Source: a virus. Taken from it: DNA of 64,000 nucleotides. Shown in pieces: positions 48,967-56,631 of this stretch. A program made the position numbers and the translations under genes. Each line of letters opens with the position of its first letter. Positions within the stretch are counted from its first letter, which is position 1. Where the stretch lies: the IMG/VR virus record IMGVR_UViG_3300027708_000030, positions 1-64,000 of that record, one strand, 5' to 3'. A model generated the notes under the pieces. It was not told the DNA's origin and made no database searches. It saw only the letters and a list, made by a program, of their open reading frames with translations.

Positions 48967-49583
48967 TTACAGCAGAACAATTTGCACACTTATTTCCAAG
49001 AGCACAAGACCCAGCGTCTTGGGCAGAGTCAATGAACAACGTATTTCCTACATATGAGATTGATACACCACATCGTGTTGCAGCATTCCTTGCACAGTGT
49101 GGTCATGAGTCAGGTGGTTGGACAGTATTCGAAGAAAACCTAAACTATTCCGCACAAGGATTGAATGGTATCTTTAAGAAGTATTTTCCTACAATCGAAT
49201 CAGCTACTCCGTATGCTCGCAAGCCAGAGTTGATTGCCAACAAGATTTATGCAAATCGTATGGGTAATGGTACACCAGAAAGTGGTGATGGATATAAGTA
49301 TCGTGGTCGTGGACCAATTCAGCTGACTGGAAAAGATAACTACAGAGCATTTGCCAAGGATATGTTTGACGACTGGGAAAATCTATTTGAGAATCCAGAC
49401 TGGGTTACATCGGATCGTGACTTTGCTCTTATGTCAGCAATTTGGTTCTGGAATAAAAACAAGTTGAATGTTCAGGCAGATGCTGGTGACATTAAACTAA
49501 TGACTAAAAAGATTAATGGTGGTTACATCGGCTTGGAAGATCGTATCAAACACTACAATGAAGCAATACACTTACTTGTATAA
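48963..49583 (+). CDS. endolysin, GH19 chitinase/lysozyme type
   Basis: 206 residues. RVAAFLAQCGHESGGWTVFE carries the catalytic Glu, followed by a NRMGNG loop and YKYRGRGPIQLTGKDNY, the GH19 signature. No signal peptide, so it depends on a holin (candidate at 20264). Cleaves peptidoglycan glycan strands. Confidence 0.92.
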   Translation: MITAEQFAHLFPRAQDPASWAESMNNVFPTYEIDTPHRVAAFLAQCGHESGGWTVFEENLNYSAQGLNGIFKKYFPTIESATPYARKPELIANKIYANRMGNGTPESGDGYKYRGRGPIQLTGKDNYRAFAKDMFDDWENLFENPDWVTSDRDFALMSAIWFWNKNKLNVQADAGDIKLMTKKINGGYIGLEDRIKHYNEAIHLLV

Positions 49584-49597
49584 CTAGGAGAAATAAA

Positions 49598-49714
49598 ATG
49601 TTAGACACTCTATTTTGGATAGCACTTGGTGCATTTGTTGGTTGGAATTTTCCACAACCTTTCTGGGCAAAAATTATTCAAGAAAAAATTCAATCGATGA
49701 TTGCTAAAAAGTAA
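49598..49714 (+). CDS. 38-residue TM protein
   Basis: Begins after SD CTAGGAG. One TM segment (TLFWIALGAFVGWNF), C-terminal basic helix. Sits directly after the endolysin, so it could be a lysis partner; short proteins of this kind occur in T4-like phages. Confidence 0.6.
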   Translation: MLDTLFWIALGAFVGWNFPQPFWAKIIQEKIQSMIAKK

Positions 49715-50097
49715 TGGCTTATTCCGATAAAGTTATCGACCACTATGAGAATCCACGTAATGTGGGTTCTTTGGATAAAAACGATCCATCGGTTGGTACT
49801 GGAATGGTTGGTGCACCTGCGTGTGGTGACGTGATGAAGTTGCAGATTAAAGTTGAAGATGGAATTATTACCGATGCAAAATTCAAAACATATGGATGTG
49901 GATCTGCTATTGCAAGTTCCTCTCTTGTTACCGAATGGGTTAAAGGCAAGACATTGGAGCAAGCAGCAGTTATTAAAAATTCAGACATTGCTCAAGAACT
50001 CGCATTGCCCCCAGTCAAAATCCATTGTAGCATCCTTGCTGAAGATGCCATCAAAGCAGCAATAAACGACTATCAACTAAAGTGTGCGTGCGTATGA
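49714..50097 (+). CDS. iscU: IscU-type iron-sulfur cluster scaffold
   Basis: 127 residues, the size of E. coli IscU (128). All functional residues are present: C37 and D39 (ACGD), C62 (GCGSAIA), the HscA-recognition motif LPPVK (98-102), H104 and C105. It would assemble 2Fe-2S clusters on its own or with host IscS/HscAB. It is followed by an IscA-type carrier overlapping by four bases, so the two work as a unit. Clients might be phage or host Fe-S enzymes. Confidence 0.93.
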   Translation: MAYSDKVIDHYENPRNVGSLDKNDPSVGTGMVGAPACGDVMKLQIKVEDGIITDAKFKTYGCGSAIASSSLVTEWVKGKTLEQAAVIKNSDIAQELALPPVKIHCSILAEDAIKAAINDYQLKCACV

Positions 50098-50405
50098 TTA
50101 CCGTAACAGAATCCGCAAAGAAACAACTCGATGAGATCCTAATGGATGATGTATCGATGAAATATGTAAGAGCATTCATCACTGGTGGTGGTTGCTCTGG
50201 TTTTAATTATGGGTTTACACTTGAAGCAGATAAAGAAGAAGATGACTTCGTTATTGACAATCTTGTAGTTGATGCCATGAGTATGCAGTATTTTGACAAC
50301 GCTACTATAGATTTTACTAGTGATAAATTAAAAGGATCTCAATTTGTTATATCAAACCCAAACGCAAAATCAACCTGTGGATGTGGAAGCAGTTTCTCAG
50401 TCTAA
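50094..50405 (+). CDS. iscA: IscA/ErpA-type iron-sulfur carrier
   Basis: 103 residues from ATG 50094. The three ligand cysteines are present: C34 in [10 protein letters not shown], and C95 and C97 in CGCGSSFSV at the C-terminus. A-type carriers pass Fe-S clusters from the scaffold to apo-proteins. Directly coupled to iscU. Confidence 0.92.
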   Translation: MITVTESAKKQLDEILMDDVSMKYVRAFITGGGCSGFNYGFTLEADKEEDDFVIDNLVVDAMSMQYFDNATIDFTSDKLKGSQFVISNPNAKSTCGCGSSFSV

Positions 50406-50406
50406 A

Positions 50407-51060
50407 GTGAAAACATTTATACATCATGATTTCGGCAAACTTGAACGTGACACAAAACCCGATGGTACAAGGTTATATAAAACCCCATCGGGTAAATCCT
50501 ATCCCTCCGTTACGACAGTTACAGGATTGCACTCAGCAAAGGGAATCCTGGAGTGGCGAAAAAGAGTCGGAGAAGCAGAAGCAAACCGAGTCTCCGCAAA
50601 AGCCAGTTCCAGAGGTACAAGAATCCATCAACACTGTGAAGACTTTCTCCTTGGAGAGCATGTTGAGCCAGATATGTTTGATGCAGAGATGTTCAACTCA
50701 ATCCGACCACTCCTCGACCAAATCGACAACATCCACTGCTTGGAGACTCCACTATGGTCTGACCATTTACAAGTCGCAGGAACAGTTGACTGTATCGCAG
50801 AGTTCCAAGGTAAACTTTCGGTTATAGATTTTAAGACATCTAGTAAACCAAAAGATAGAGATGATATCCATAACTACTTTATGCAGACTGCAGCATATGC
50901 AGTAGCATTTGAAGAACGAACTGGTATTCCTATTGGAAGACTTGTAATTATTATGGCAGTTGATAGTGACGATCCAAGATGGTTTATCGAGAAACGAGAC
51001 AATTGGATTGGTGGTTTTAAAAAACTGCGATTAGACTATAAGAATTTAAAAAACATTTGA
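50407..51060 (+). CDS. PD-(D/E)XK (RecB-family) nuclease
   Basis: 217 residues from GTG 50407; the frame is open upstream into iscA but this is the first start after it. VAGTVDCIAEFQG, then LSVIDFKTSSKP and FMQTAAYAVAFEER give the PD-(D/E)XK core with the QxxxY motif. Similar to Cas4/MGME1-like exonucleases of T4-like phages. Roles in recombination or host DNA degradation are plausible. Its stop lies in the -35 of the tmRNA promoter. Confidence 0.82.
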   Translation: MKTFIHHDFGKLERDTKPDGTRLYKTPSGKSYPSVTTVTGLHSAKGILEWRKRVGEAEANRVSAKASSRGTRIHQHCEDFLLGEHVEPDMFDAEMFNSIRPLLDQIDNIHCLETPLWSDHLQVAGTVDCIAEFQGKLSVIDFKTSSKPKDRDDIHNYFMQTAAYAVAFEERTGIPIGRLVIIMAVDSDDPRWFIEKRDNWIGGFKKLRLDYKNLKNI

Positions 51061-51085
51061 CTTGTAACTAAATACAAGGTATAAT
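51057..51085 (+). promoter_or_regulatory. sigma70-type promoter of the tmRNA gene, with embedded CTAAATA
   Basis: TTGACT, 17 nt, TATAAT. The spacer contains CTAAATA (51067-51073), the late-promoter-like box, so it may be used both early and late. Confidence 0.85.
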
Positions 51086-51091
51086 GTAGGT

Positions 51092-51390
51092 TATTGCTGT
51101 ATGAAGCAAAGAGAAAAGTGTTCTGGACGGGAGTTCGATTCTCCCCACCTCCACCAGAAGTGCATGTGTTAGATGAAAGAAACCATTTTATGGGCTCTAA
51201 TGGGTGTACTTCTGATGGGGGTGACTAGGTTTCGACAGGGCAACAAGTACACAAGTGGACAGCACGACACAGAGAGTCGTAAAAAGTAAAAAACCGTAAA
51301 CGCAAACGACGCACAGTTCGCATTAGCAGCCTAAACACTGCTTAGGGTTTCGATAGGTTTCCTCGTAACAGAATAACCTATCACATTATT
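51092..51390 (+). ncRNA. ssrA: circularly permuted (two-piece) tmRNA gene
   Basis: Order is reversed relative to a normal tmRNA. First comes the 3' acceptor part: T arm GGGAG TTCGATT CTCCC (51129-51145), acceptor strand CACCTCC, A73 and CCA (51146-51156). An intervening loop follows, whose ends GAAGTGCA/TGTACTTC pair. Then the 5' part: acceptor strand GGGGGTG (51217-51223) that pairs with CACCTCC, the D-loop GGTTTCGACAGG, and the tag frame at 51302. Processing should yield two RNAs held together by base pairing. A hairpin GATAGGTT/AACCTATC (51352-51382) ends the coding piece. End points are approximate. Confidence 0.92.
51302..51334 (+). other. tmRNA proteolysis-tag reading frame
   Basis: Resume codon GCA, then the frame reads ANDAQFALAA and stops at TAA. 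ANDxxFALAA is the form found in many Burkholderiales tmRNAs; the C-terminal ALAA directs tagged proteins to ClpXP. Confidence 0.93.
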
Positions 51391-51406
51391 TTAAAAAGGG
51401 AATTAC

Positions 51407-51850
51407 ATGAAAAAAGTTATTTTAGTAACAGCATTAATGGCATCGATGGGTGCACAAGCAGTTGAACTAGGTATTAATGCAAGTCGTGATACTGCCAATA
51501 CAGATCGTACTGGTTATGGTATTACAATTGGACAGAAGTATGACAAAGTAGGCATTACAGCTGGCTTTGATCAATACAAATCTGGAATTGATATGAACAA
51601 GTATAGTTTAGTTGCTTCTTATGATGTTACCAAAGTTGGTGCAGCAACCATTGCAGTTAAGGGTGGAGTTGCCTACTTAGATCAAAAGAATACAACTGAT
51701 GGCTATGCAGCATTAGTTGGTGCAGGTGTTTCTTATCCACTAAGCAAACAAGTTGCTCTTACTGCTGATTATCGTTATCAAGCAGGACAATCTAAAGTTA
51801 GTTCTTTAGATGGTAGCACTATCATTGCTGGTTTGAAATATTCATTCTAA
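51407..51850 (+). CDS. outer-membrane beta-barrel protein
   Basis: 147 residues with a signal peptide (cleavage near AQA-VEL, residue 19). The mature part alternates polar and hydrophobic residues in about eight strands and ends in LKYSF with a C-terminal Phe, the BAM-recognition signature of outer-membrane proteins. Likely an 8-stranded OmpX/OmpA-like barrel. A phage OMP could block superinfection or alter the surface. SD AAGGGA. It is the first gene after the tmRNA. Confidence 0.8.
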   Translation: MKKVILVTALMASMGAQAVELGINASRDTANTDRTGYGITIGQKYDKVGITAGFDQYKSGIDMNKYSLVASYDVTKVGAATIAVKGGVAYLDQKNTTDGYAALVGAGVSYPLSKQVALTADYRYQAGQSKVSSLDGSTIIAGLKYSF

Positions 51851-52113
51851 TGAACATTTTGCCATTAAAGACGCAAGTATTGGTCGCTGAGAATAAAAAA
51901 GATGACACAACTGAGTCTGGCATTATTATTGAGGGTACTCGTGGTACTGGCATGACAGCCAAAGCCACAGTACTCGCAATTGGTCCAGATGTGACTGATG
52001 TTAAAATCGATGATGTTGTTTTGTTGGATTGGTCAAAGGCATCTCCAGTAAAAATTGGTGATGTGCAGAGAGCGATGATTAAAGAAGAATTTATCATCGC
52101 AGTGTTTGAATAA
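51850..52113 (+). CDS. 31: GroES-like co-chaperonin (gp31 equivalent)
   Basis: 87 residues. NILPLKTQVLVAENKKDDTT, then SGIIIEG (the mobile-loop end) and VLAIGPDVTDVKIDDVVL match GroES/Cpn10 rather than the divergent T4 gp31. It would cap host GroEL to fold the capsid protein. One-base overlap with the barrel gene. Confidence 0.88.
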   Translation: MNILPLKTQVLVAENKKDDTTESGIIIEGTRGTGMTAKATVLAIGPDVTDVKIDDVVLLDWSKASPVKIGDVQRAMIKEEFIIAVFE

Positions 52114-52205
52114 GTCGAAGCTGGATGCAAGACCCTCTATACCTATTGTATAGATCTGGATTGCTTAAGGATGACGAAGTGGTAGTTTAATTTAAGGAGA
52201 TTTCT

Positions 52206-52415
52206 ATGAAATCATTGATCGCAGTAGTATTGTTAGCATTTACAGCGTCTATCTTTGCAGCAGAGCCAGCAAAGAAAGAAGAAAAGAAAGTAGAAGCAAA
52301 TTGCGTAACTAAAGATAAAAAAGGAAATTGTCCTCCTCCACCAAAAGGTGAAAAACCTACTCCTAAAAAAGTAGAGAAGAAGGATGACAAAAAAGCTGAA
52401 CCAGCAAAGAAATAA
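52206..52415 (+). CDS. secreted Lys/Pro-rich protein
   Basis: 69 residues. Signal peptide ends at IFA-AEP; mature part is Lys/Glu/Pro-rich with one Cys pair (NCVTKDKKGNC). Periplasmic; role unknown. SD AAGGAGA. Confidence 0.65.
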   Translation: MKSLIAVVLLAFTASIFAAEPAKKEEKKVEANCVTKDKKGNCPPPPKGEKPTPKKVEKKDDKKAEPAKK

Positions 52416-52418
52416 TTC

Positions 52419-52425
52419 CTAAATA
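52419..52425 (+). promoter_or_regulatory. putative late promoter (CTAAATA)
   Basis: In the 78-nt gap before 52494, followed by a small GGGTT/AACCC hairpin. Confidence 0.6.
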
Positions 52426-52493
52426 ATTATACAGTGGGTTGATGGAACCCAATAAAACCATCATTACACAAACACAACACAAAGGAGTATTTT

Positions 52494-52769
52494 ATGTCAA
52501 ATATGACACCATTCGAAATCCGTCTTGAACTACTAAAAATGGCAAAAGACATGTTAAACGATGATTATTATGGTAAGCGTGAGGTTATTAGCAATAGTTG
52601 GCATGCCAAACTAGAAATTGCTAAAATCAATGGTGGAGAGTTACCTGAACATCCAGGATTCCCAACTTATCCATCAGAAGCGGAAATCATTGCAAAGGCT
52701 CAGACCCTAAATGGTTTTGTTTCAAACATCCCACTAGATACAAAGACTATTAGCAAAAAGTCCACCTGA
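52494..52769 (+). CDS. conserved T4-like hypothetical protein
   Basis: 91 residues. MTPFEIRLELLKMAKDML and AEIIAKAQTLNGFVSN are conserved in T4-like marine phages, usually beside late genes. SD AAGGAG. Function unknown. Confidence 0.72.
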   Translation: MSNMTPFEIRLELLKMAKDMLNDDYYGKREVISNSWHAKLEIAKINGGELPEHPGFPTYPSEAEIIAKAQTLNGFVSNIPLDTKTISKKST

Positions 52770-52831
52770 TAGGGAATTGGATTGTAGGGTTCACACACTC
52801 TGCAATCCTTAACTGTTTTAAGGAGATCAAT

Positions 52832-53341
52832 ATGCATAAACGATTATACAGTTTAGCAGCAATATTTTTAATAAGCATAACATTATTACTATGCACAGGT
52901 TTTTCAAAAGAAAAGATTATCGGTGTAACATATACACAACTGACACCAGAAGCCAGAACGCAAGTTGACTGTTTGGCAGAAAACATTTATTATGAAGCAG
53001 GATTTGAACCACGAGACGGAAAGATCGCTGTTGCAATGGTAACATTGAACAGAGTGCAAGATCCACAATTTCCAAAAGATATTTGCTCTGTAGTGAAACA
53101 AAAGGTAAAATCAACCTGTCAGTTCACTTGGTTCTGTGAGCACAAAACAATACAGAACAATTCAGTATACATGCAAGCAAGAGATATTGCATTGCTGGTG
53201 TATGCTAACTATGAAAAGATGCACGACATGACAGAAGGTGCATTATTTTATCATGCGGATTATGTTAATCCACGATGGAAACTTGAACGAACTGCAGTAA
53301 TCGGCAGACATATTTTTTATAAACAGAGAGATGGTATTTAA
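52832..53341 (+). CDS. SleB-like cell-wall hydrolase
   Basis: 169 residues. N-terminal signal/TM, then CLAENIYYEAGFEP with the catalytic Glu, AMVTLNRVQDP, KSTCQFTWFCE and GALFYHADYVNPRW: the Hydrolase_2/SleB family of lytic transglycosylase-type enzymes. Exported by its own signal, unlike the GH19 endolysin, so it may act from the periplasm during infection or late lysis. Confidence 0.85.
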   Translation: MHKRLYSLAAIFLISITLLLCTGFSKEKIIGVTYTQLTPEARTQVDCLAENIYYEAGFEPRDGKIAVAMVTLNRVQDPQFPKDICSVVKQKVKSTCQFTWFCEHKTIQNNSVYMQARDIALLVYANYEKMHDMTEGALFYHADYVNPRWKLERTAVIGRHIFYKQRDGI

Positions 53342-53342
53342 T

Positions 53343-53906
53343 ATGATGAACAAACTGAACATTCAACTTAAAGATAGCGGAGACGATTCAGCACACTCGT
53401 TTTATCTCCTTATGGAAGAAATATCATTACAGTCTGCAAAGACTTTAGTTGAATGGATCTTTGAAGCAAACTTTACTGAAGAACGACCAGATTTACTCAA
53501 TCTGATTATCTGTTCTCCAGGTGGTGACTTGAACGCTGCATTTGCAGTTATCGATACTATGAGAGGTTCAGCAATCCCTATTCGCACAATTGGTTTAGGA
53601 CAAATTGCTTCGGCAGGATTAATGATCTTTCTTGCTGGTGACAAAGGGCATCGTATTCTCACACCGAATACTTCTATACTCTCCCATCAATACACTTGGG
53701 GTGCTTTTGGTAAAGAACACGAATTATTCGCAACGGTAAAAGAGTTTGACTTAACGACTAAAAAAATGATCACTCATTATAAAAAGTCTACTGGTCTTGC
53801 TGAATCAAAAATCAGAGAGGTATTATTACCACCTCAAGATATTTGGCTCAGTCCTCTTGAAGCCAAAAAATTAGGACTATGCGATGAAGTTAAAGAACTT
53901 TCTTGA
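53343..53906 (+). CDS. clpP: ClpP-like serine protease
   Basis: 187 residues from ATG 53343. Catalytic triad in ClpP order: S90 in GQIASAGLM, H115 in SILSHQY, and D166 in PPQDIWLSP, followed by the EAKKLGLCDEV end. Also the CSPGGDLNAAFAV oxyanion loop. No ClpX/ClpA gene is in the window, so it would rely on the host unfoldase or act alone. 2 kb from a tmRNA gene whose tag is a ClpXP degron. Confidence 0.88.
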   Translation: MMNKLNIQLKDSGDDSAHSFYLLMEEISLQSAKTLVEWIFEANFTEERPDLLNLIICSPGGDLNAAFAVIDTMRGSAIPIRTIGLGQIASAGLMIFLAGDKGHRILTPNTSILSHQYTWGAFGKEHELFATVKEFDLTTKKMITHYKKSTGLAESKIREVLLPPQDIWLSPLEAKKLGLCDEVKELS

Positions 53907-54075
53907 TTATGTAAAATTTTCTGGAATCTGGATAGGGTTTGTTTTGAATCCTTACCACTGGGAATTTCGAGTAGAAAAAACTGGACCAACTGATACAGAT
54001 CCAAACGGATATCTGGCATCTGTTTATTTTGGACCATTTTGGATTAGGGCTGTCTTAGATGATGGATCTTGGTAA
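53884..54075 (+). CDS. hypothetical protein
   Basis: 63 residues overlapping the clpP stop by 23 nt; aromatic-rich, beta pattern (WEFRVEKTGPTDTDPNGYLA). Unknown. Confidence 0.6.
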   Translation: MKLKNFLDYVKFSGIWIGFVLNPYHWEFRVEKTGPTDTDPNGYLASVYFGPFWIRAVLDDGSW

Positions 54076-54091
54076 ATTAAAGGGGATAATT

Positions 54092-54328
54092 ATGAATGAT
54101 AATGTTTTTGTTAGTTGTGTTACTCTTGCAATTGTAACACTTATTTGCTCTATTACTTTCTATCAGTATAGTGAGTTGAAATCAGTTGAGAGAAATGTAG
54201 AATCAGCGATTGTAAAAGGAATTGATCCTGTTGCAGTTCGCTGTGCCTATGCAACCCAATCAGATATGGTTTGTGTAGCATACGGATCGTCTCATCAAGG
54301 GTTTTCTACCCCAAAATCCTCTAAGTAA
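54092..54328 (+). CDS. small TM protein
   Basis: 78 residues from ATG 54092 with SD AAGGGGA. One N-terminal TM, then a soluble part with two Cys (VRCAYATQSDMVCVAYG), as in short conserved proteins of T4-like phages. Confidence 0.6.
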   Translation: MNDNVFVSCVTLAIVTLICSITFYQYSELKSVERNVESAIVKGIDPVAVRCAYATQSDMVCVAYGSSHQGFSTPKSSK

Positions 54329-54341
54329 GTAGTTACTTACT
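54324..54341 (+). repeat. palindromic AGTAAG/CTTACT site
   Basis: AGTAAGTA-GT-TACTTACT, the same half sites as at 39467-39542, here 36 nt before an early promoter. Confidence 0.65.
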
Positions 54342-54376
54342 AAACCGATCCTCTAGGATACACGTGTTCTAGGGGG

Positions 54377-54405
54377 TTGTCTTTAATTCCGAATTAGCGT
54401 ATAAT
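54377..54405 (+). promoter_or_regulatory. sigma70-type promoter
   Basis: TTGTCT, 17 nt, TATAAT, with TTAATTCC after the -35. Confidence 0.85.
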
Positions 54406-54436
54406 ATCTCTATTATCGTTGAAAAGGAAGTTAAAA

Positions 54437-55132
54437 ATGGGTTTACTTACAGTTGGCAATCCAAAGTTGTTAAAGGGTCTGAAGAAGGGTTACTTATCTT
54501 CAGTGTTACACTTTGCACCTGCTGATTTATCAGGTAAAGAAGTGTGTCCTAAGCGAACAGCTGGATGTACACTTGCATGTTTGAACACTGCTGGTCGTGG
54601 TGGCATCTTCAAAAAAGGTGAATCCACTAATGTGATTCAGCAAGCACGAATTCGTAAGACCAAAGCATTCTTCGAAAATCGTCAAGCATTCCTCAATGAG
54701 TTGACTGTTGAGATTATCAAAACAAAAACCAAAGCAGAAAAACAAGGACTCATTCCAGTCTTTCGTTTGAATGGTACTTCAGATCTCGCATGGGAGAAAT
54801 ATGAAGTTGCAAATGGCAAGAACATTTTCCAAATGTTCCCAGAAGTGCAATTTTACGACTATACCAAAATCAACAATCGCAAAGTTGCACATATCCCTAA
54901 CTATCACCTGACTTTCTCCAAAGCAGATGGCAACGATATGGATGTTCGTATTGCATTGTCAAATGGTATGAATGTTGCAGCTGTATTTCACAAAGTGCCA
55001 GAAACATATCTCGGGCGACCAGTTATCAATGGCGACGAGACTGATCTTCGTTTCTTAGATCCAAAGGGTGTTATTGTTGGATTGAAAGCAAAGGGTAAAG
55101 CAAAGAAAGATACTACTGGTTTCGTGGTGTAA
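54437..55132 (+). CDS. gp88-like phage protein
   Basis: 231 residues from ATG 54437 (SD AAAAGGAAG). LHFAPADLSGKEVCPKRTAG and CTLACLNTAGRGG, then FRLNGTSDLAWEKY: the gene-product-88 family of phages and plasmids. The conserved Cys (CP...C..AC) and Asp residues suggest a metal or Fe-S site. Function not known. Confidence 0.8.
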   Translation: MGLLTVGNPKLLKGLKKGYLSSVLHFAPADLSGKEVCPKRTAGCTLACLNTAGRGGIFKKGESTNVIQQARIRKTKAFFENRQAFLNELTVEIIKTKTKAEKQGLIPVFRLNGTSDLAWEKYEVANGKNIFQMFPEVQFYDYTKINNRKVAHIPNYHLTFSKADGNDMDVRIALSNGMNVAAVFHKVPETYLGRPVINGDETDLRFLDPKGVIVGLKAKGKAKKDTTGFVV

Positions 55133-55134
55133 TC

Positions 55135-55641
55135 ATGACATTAAATGAACTCGCTACGAAAGAAGTAATCTTTCGCACAAATAAAACAGTCGTTGCAACC
55201 AAAGCACTAATCTCGATGGTTGAACATAAACCAATCAGAGATTATCTTAAAAAATGCATGGGTATTCCTATTGATAAACTTGCAGAATATGTTGGTGCAT
55301 ATTTACTTGGTCATCAACTAGTAGATGCAGTTGGGTTTGATACTCGCAAAGGAAATAAAAAATTAGAAATAAAATGGTCATTTTTGAATCGTACTCCCAG
55401 TAAAAATGGTAATCCCACTGCAAGTGCGAATATGTCCAATCTAAAATCAAAGTCTTGTGATTTGATGGTTTTCGTTTGCGATGATGAATTGAAACCAACA
55501 GATCATAATTATATTCGTATATTTTTGTTTCCAGCAAAGATTTGGAAACCATGTTGGAAGAATGATAAACACAGCATGTCTTTCGGTAGTGATAGACATA
55601 AATGGTATGACAAATACCAGTTGACATTAAATGATATTTAA
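55135..55641 (+). CDS. restriction-endonuclease-fold-like protein
   Basis: 168 residues. DAVGFDTRKGNKKLEIKWS contains a D...ExK arrangement typical of PD-(D/E)XK folds, followed by CDLMVFVCDDE. Possibly a phage nuclease; not a certain assignment. Confidence 0.55.
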   Translation: MTLNELATKEVIFRTNKTVVATKALISMVEHKPIRDYLKKCMGIPIDKLAEYVGAYLLGHQLVDAVGFDTRKGNKKLEIKWSFLNRTPSKNGNPTASANMSNLKSKSCDLMVFVCDDELKPTDHNYIRIFLFPAKIWKPCWKNDKHSMSFGSDRHKWYDKYQLTLNDI

Positions 55642-55649
55642 GGTATAAT
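55621..55649 (+). promoter_or_regulatory. sigma70-type promoter producing a leaderless transcript
   Basis: TTGACA, 17 nt, TATAAT, inside the end of the previous gene; ATG 55656 begins seven bases after the -10. Confidence 0.85.
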
Positions 55650-55655
55650 TATATT

Positions 55656-56000
55656 ATGCAATTTTTACATACATCACTTGGAAAGTCCAAGAAAAAGAAA
55701 CCGACTGCAAAACAACGAGAGTTGCAGTCGTCATGGGAAACCATGCTAAAGAAGTATGCCACAAAGACGATTACTCCTAAAAAGCAATCACTCAGTGATG
55801 TATACTCACTTGGTACACCTGCTTGTCGTGAGACACCTAAGATTCCAAGTCTTCCATTCACAGGTGCTCCTTGTGTTAAGAAACCAAACCCTGTTTATAC
55901 AGGTACTAAGGTTAAAGGTATTGGCACGATGCATAAAAGTAATGCAGTTCCAATTTTTAGTGATGAAGAAGCAGTTGCTATTGCAACAATGAGGAGATAA
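55656..56000 (+). CDS. conserved phage protein; leaderless gene
   Basis: 114 residues. Basic start (LGKSKKKKPTAKQRELQSSW) and KGIGTMHKSNAVPIFSDEEA C-terminus, a combination common in phage hypothetical proteins. No SD. Confidence 0.68.
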   Translation: MQFLHTSLGKSKKKKPTAKQRELQSSWETMLKKYATKTITPKKQSLSDVYSLGTPACRETPKIPSLPFTGAPCVKKPNPVYTGTKVKGIGTMHKSNAVPIFSDEEAVAIATMRR

Positions 56001-56002
56001 CA

Positions 56003-56191
56003 ATGGCTGAATTTTGTGTTAAGTGTTCTGAAAAAGAAGCAGAGATAGAAATTCTCCGCAATCAACACTATAAAGAAATGCAATGCATGAAAGAAAAGAT
56101 TGCTAAATTACAGGATGAAAACGATGCACTTATCATGGATGTTGCATTCTATGGTGGCAACATGATTAACTTGTCTTGCAATGACAAATAA
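56003..56191 (+). CDS. coiled-coil protein with CxxC
   Basis: 62 residues; FCVKCSEKEAEIE then a heptad-bearing helix. Role unknown. SD GAGGAGA. Confidence 0.6.
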   Translation: MAEFCVKCSEKEAEIEILRNQHYKEMQCMKEKIAKLQDENDALIMDVAFYGGNMINLSCNDK

Positions 56192-56199
56192 GGTATAAT
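56171..56199 (+). promoter_or_regulatory. sigma70-type promoter producing a near-leaderless transcript
   Basis: TTGTCT, 17 nt, TATAAT; ATG 56205 begins six bases after the -10. Confidence 0.82.
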
Positions 56200-56204
56200 A
56201 TATT

Positions 56205-56423
56205 ATGACGCTGAACGAGAAGTATAGTGACTTACAAGTCCAAAAGATGAAATTAGATAAATTCTTCTCTATGTTCCTTGAGAAGTTTGAAAGACAGATG
56301 GATCCTGATAGAACGGATACACCTGTTTGGAAACTCTATAAAAATAAACTCAAAGAATATGAAAAGGTAGATCATGAACTTAAAGCAACTCAGTACTGGA
56401 TTAACAAGGAACGAAATGTTTAA
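56205..56423 (+). CDS. hypothetical protein ahead of gp33
   Basis: 72 residues, helical, charged. Start codon at predicted +1 without SD. It heads the 33-59-32 transcription unit. Confidence 0.62.
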   Translation: MTLNEKYSDLQVQKMKLDKFFSMFLEKFERQMDPDRTDTPVWKLYKNKLKEYEKVDHELKATQYWINKERNV

Positions 56424-56631
56424 AACTGCAAACGAATTCTCTCTTCACATAGAGCAGATGGTTCGTGATAGCAAAATGACATATATGGATGCTGTTCTTG
56501 AATATTGTAAAGAAAACTATCTAGAGCCAGAAGATGTATCGAAGTTGATTAACAAGTCTCTGAAAGATAAAATTGAAATGAATTTTCGTGATTTAAACTA
56601 CTTACCAAAGCAAGCACAACTGGATGTGTAA
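56416..56631 (+). CDS. 33: late transcription co-activator, gp33-like
   Basis: 71 residues from ATG 56416. SLHIEQMVRDSKMTYMDAVL and LEPEDVSKLINKSLKDKIEM match the conserved core of gp33 of T4-like phages, which binds the RNA polymerase beta-flap and the sliding clamp to activate late promoters. Its neighbours gp59 and gp32 support this. Confidence 0.8.
   Translation: MFKTANEFSLHIEQMVRDSKMTYMDAVLEYCKENYLEPEDVSKLINKSLKDKIEMNFRDLNYLPKQAQLDV

Noticed and set aside
51121-51156. Ordinary partial tRNA gene
   Set aside because: Only the T arm and 3' acceptor half are present; its acceptor strand pairs with 51217-51223 of the tmRNA coding piece.
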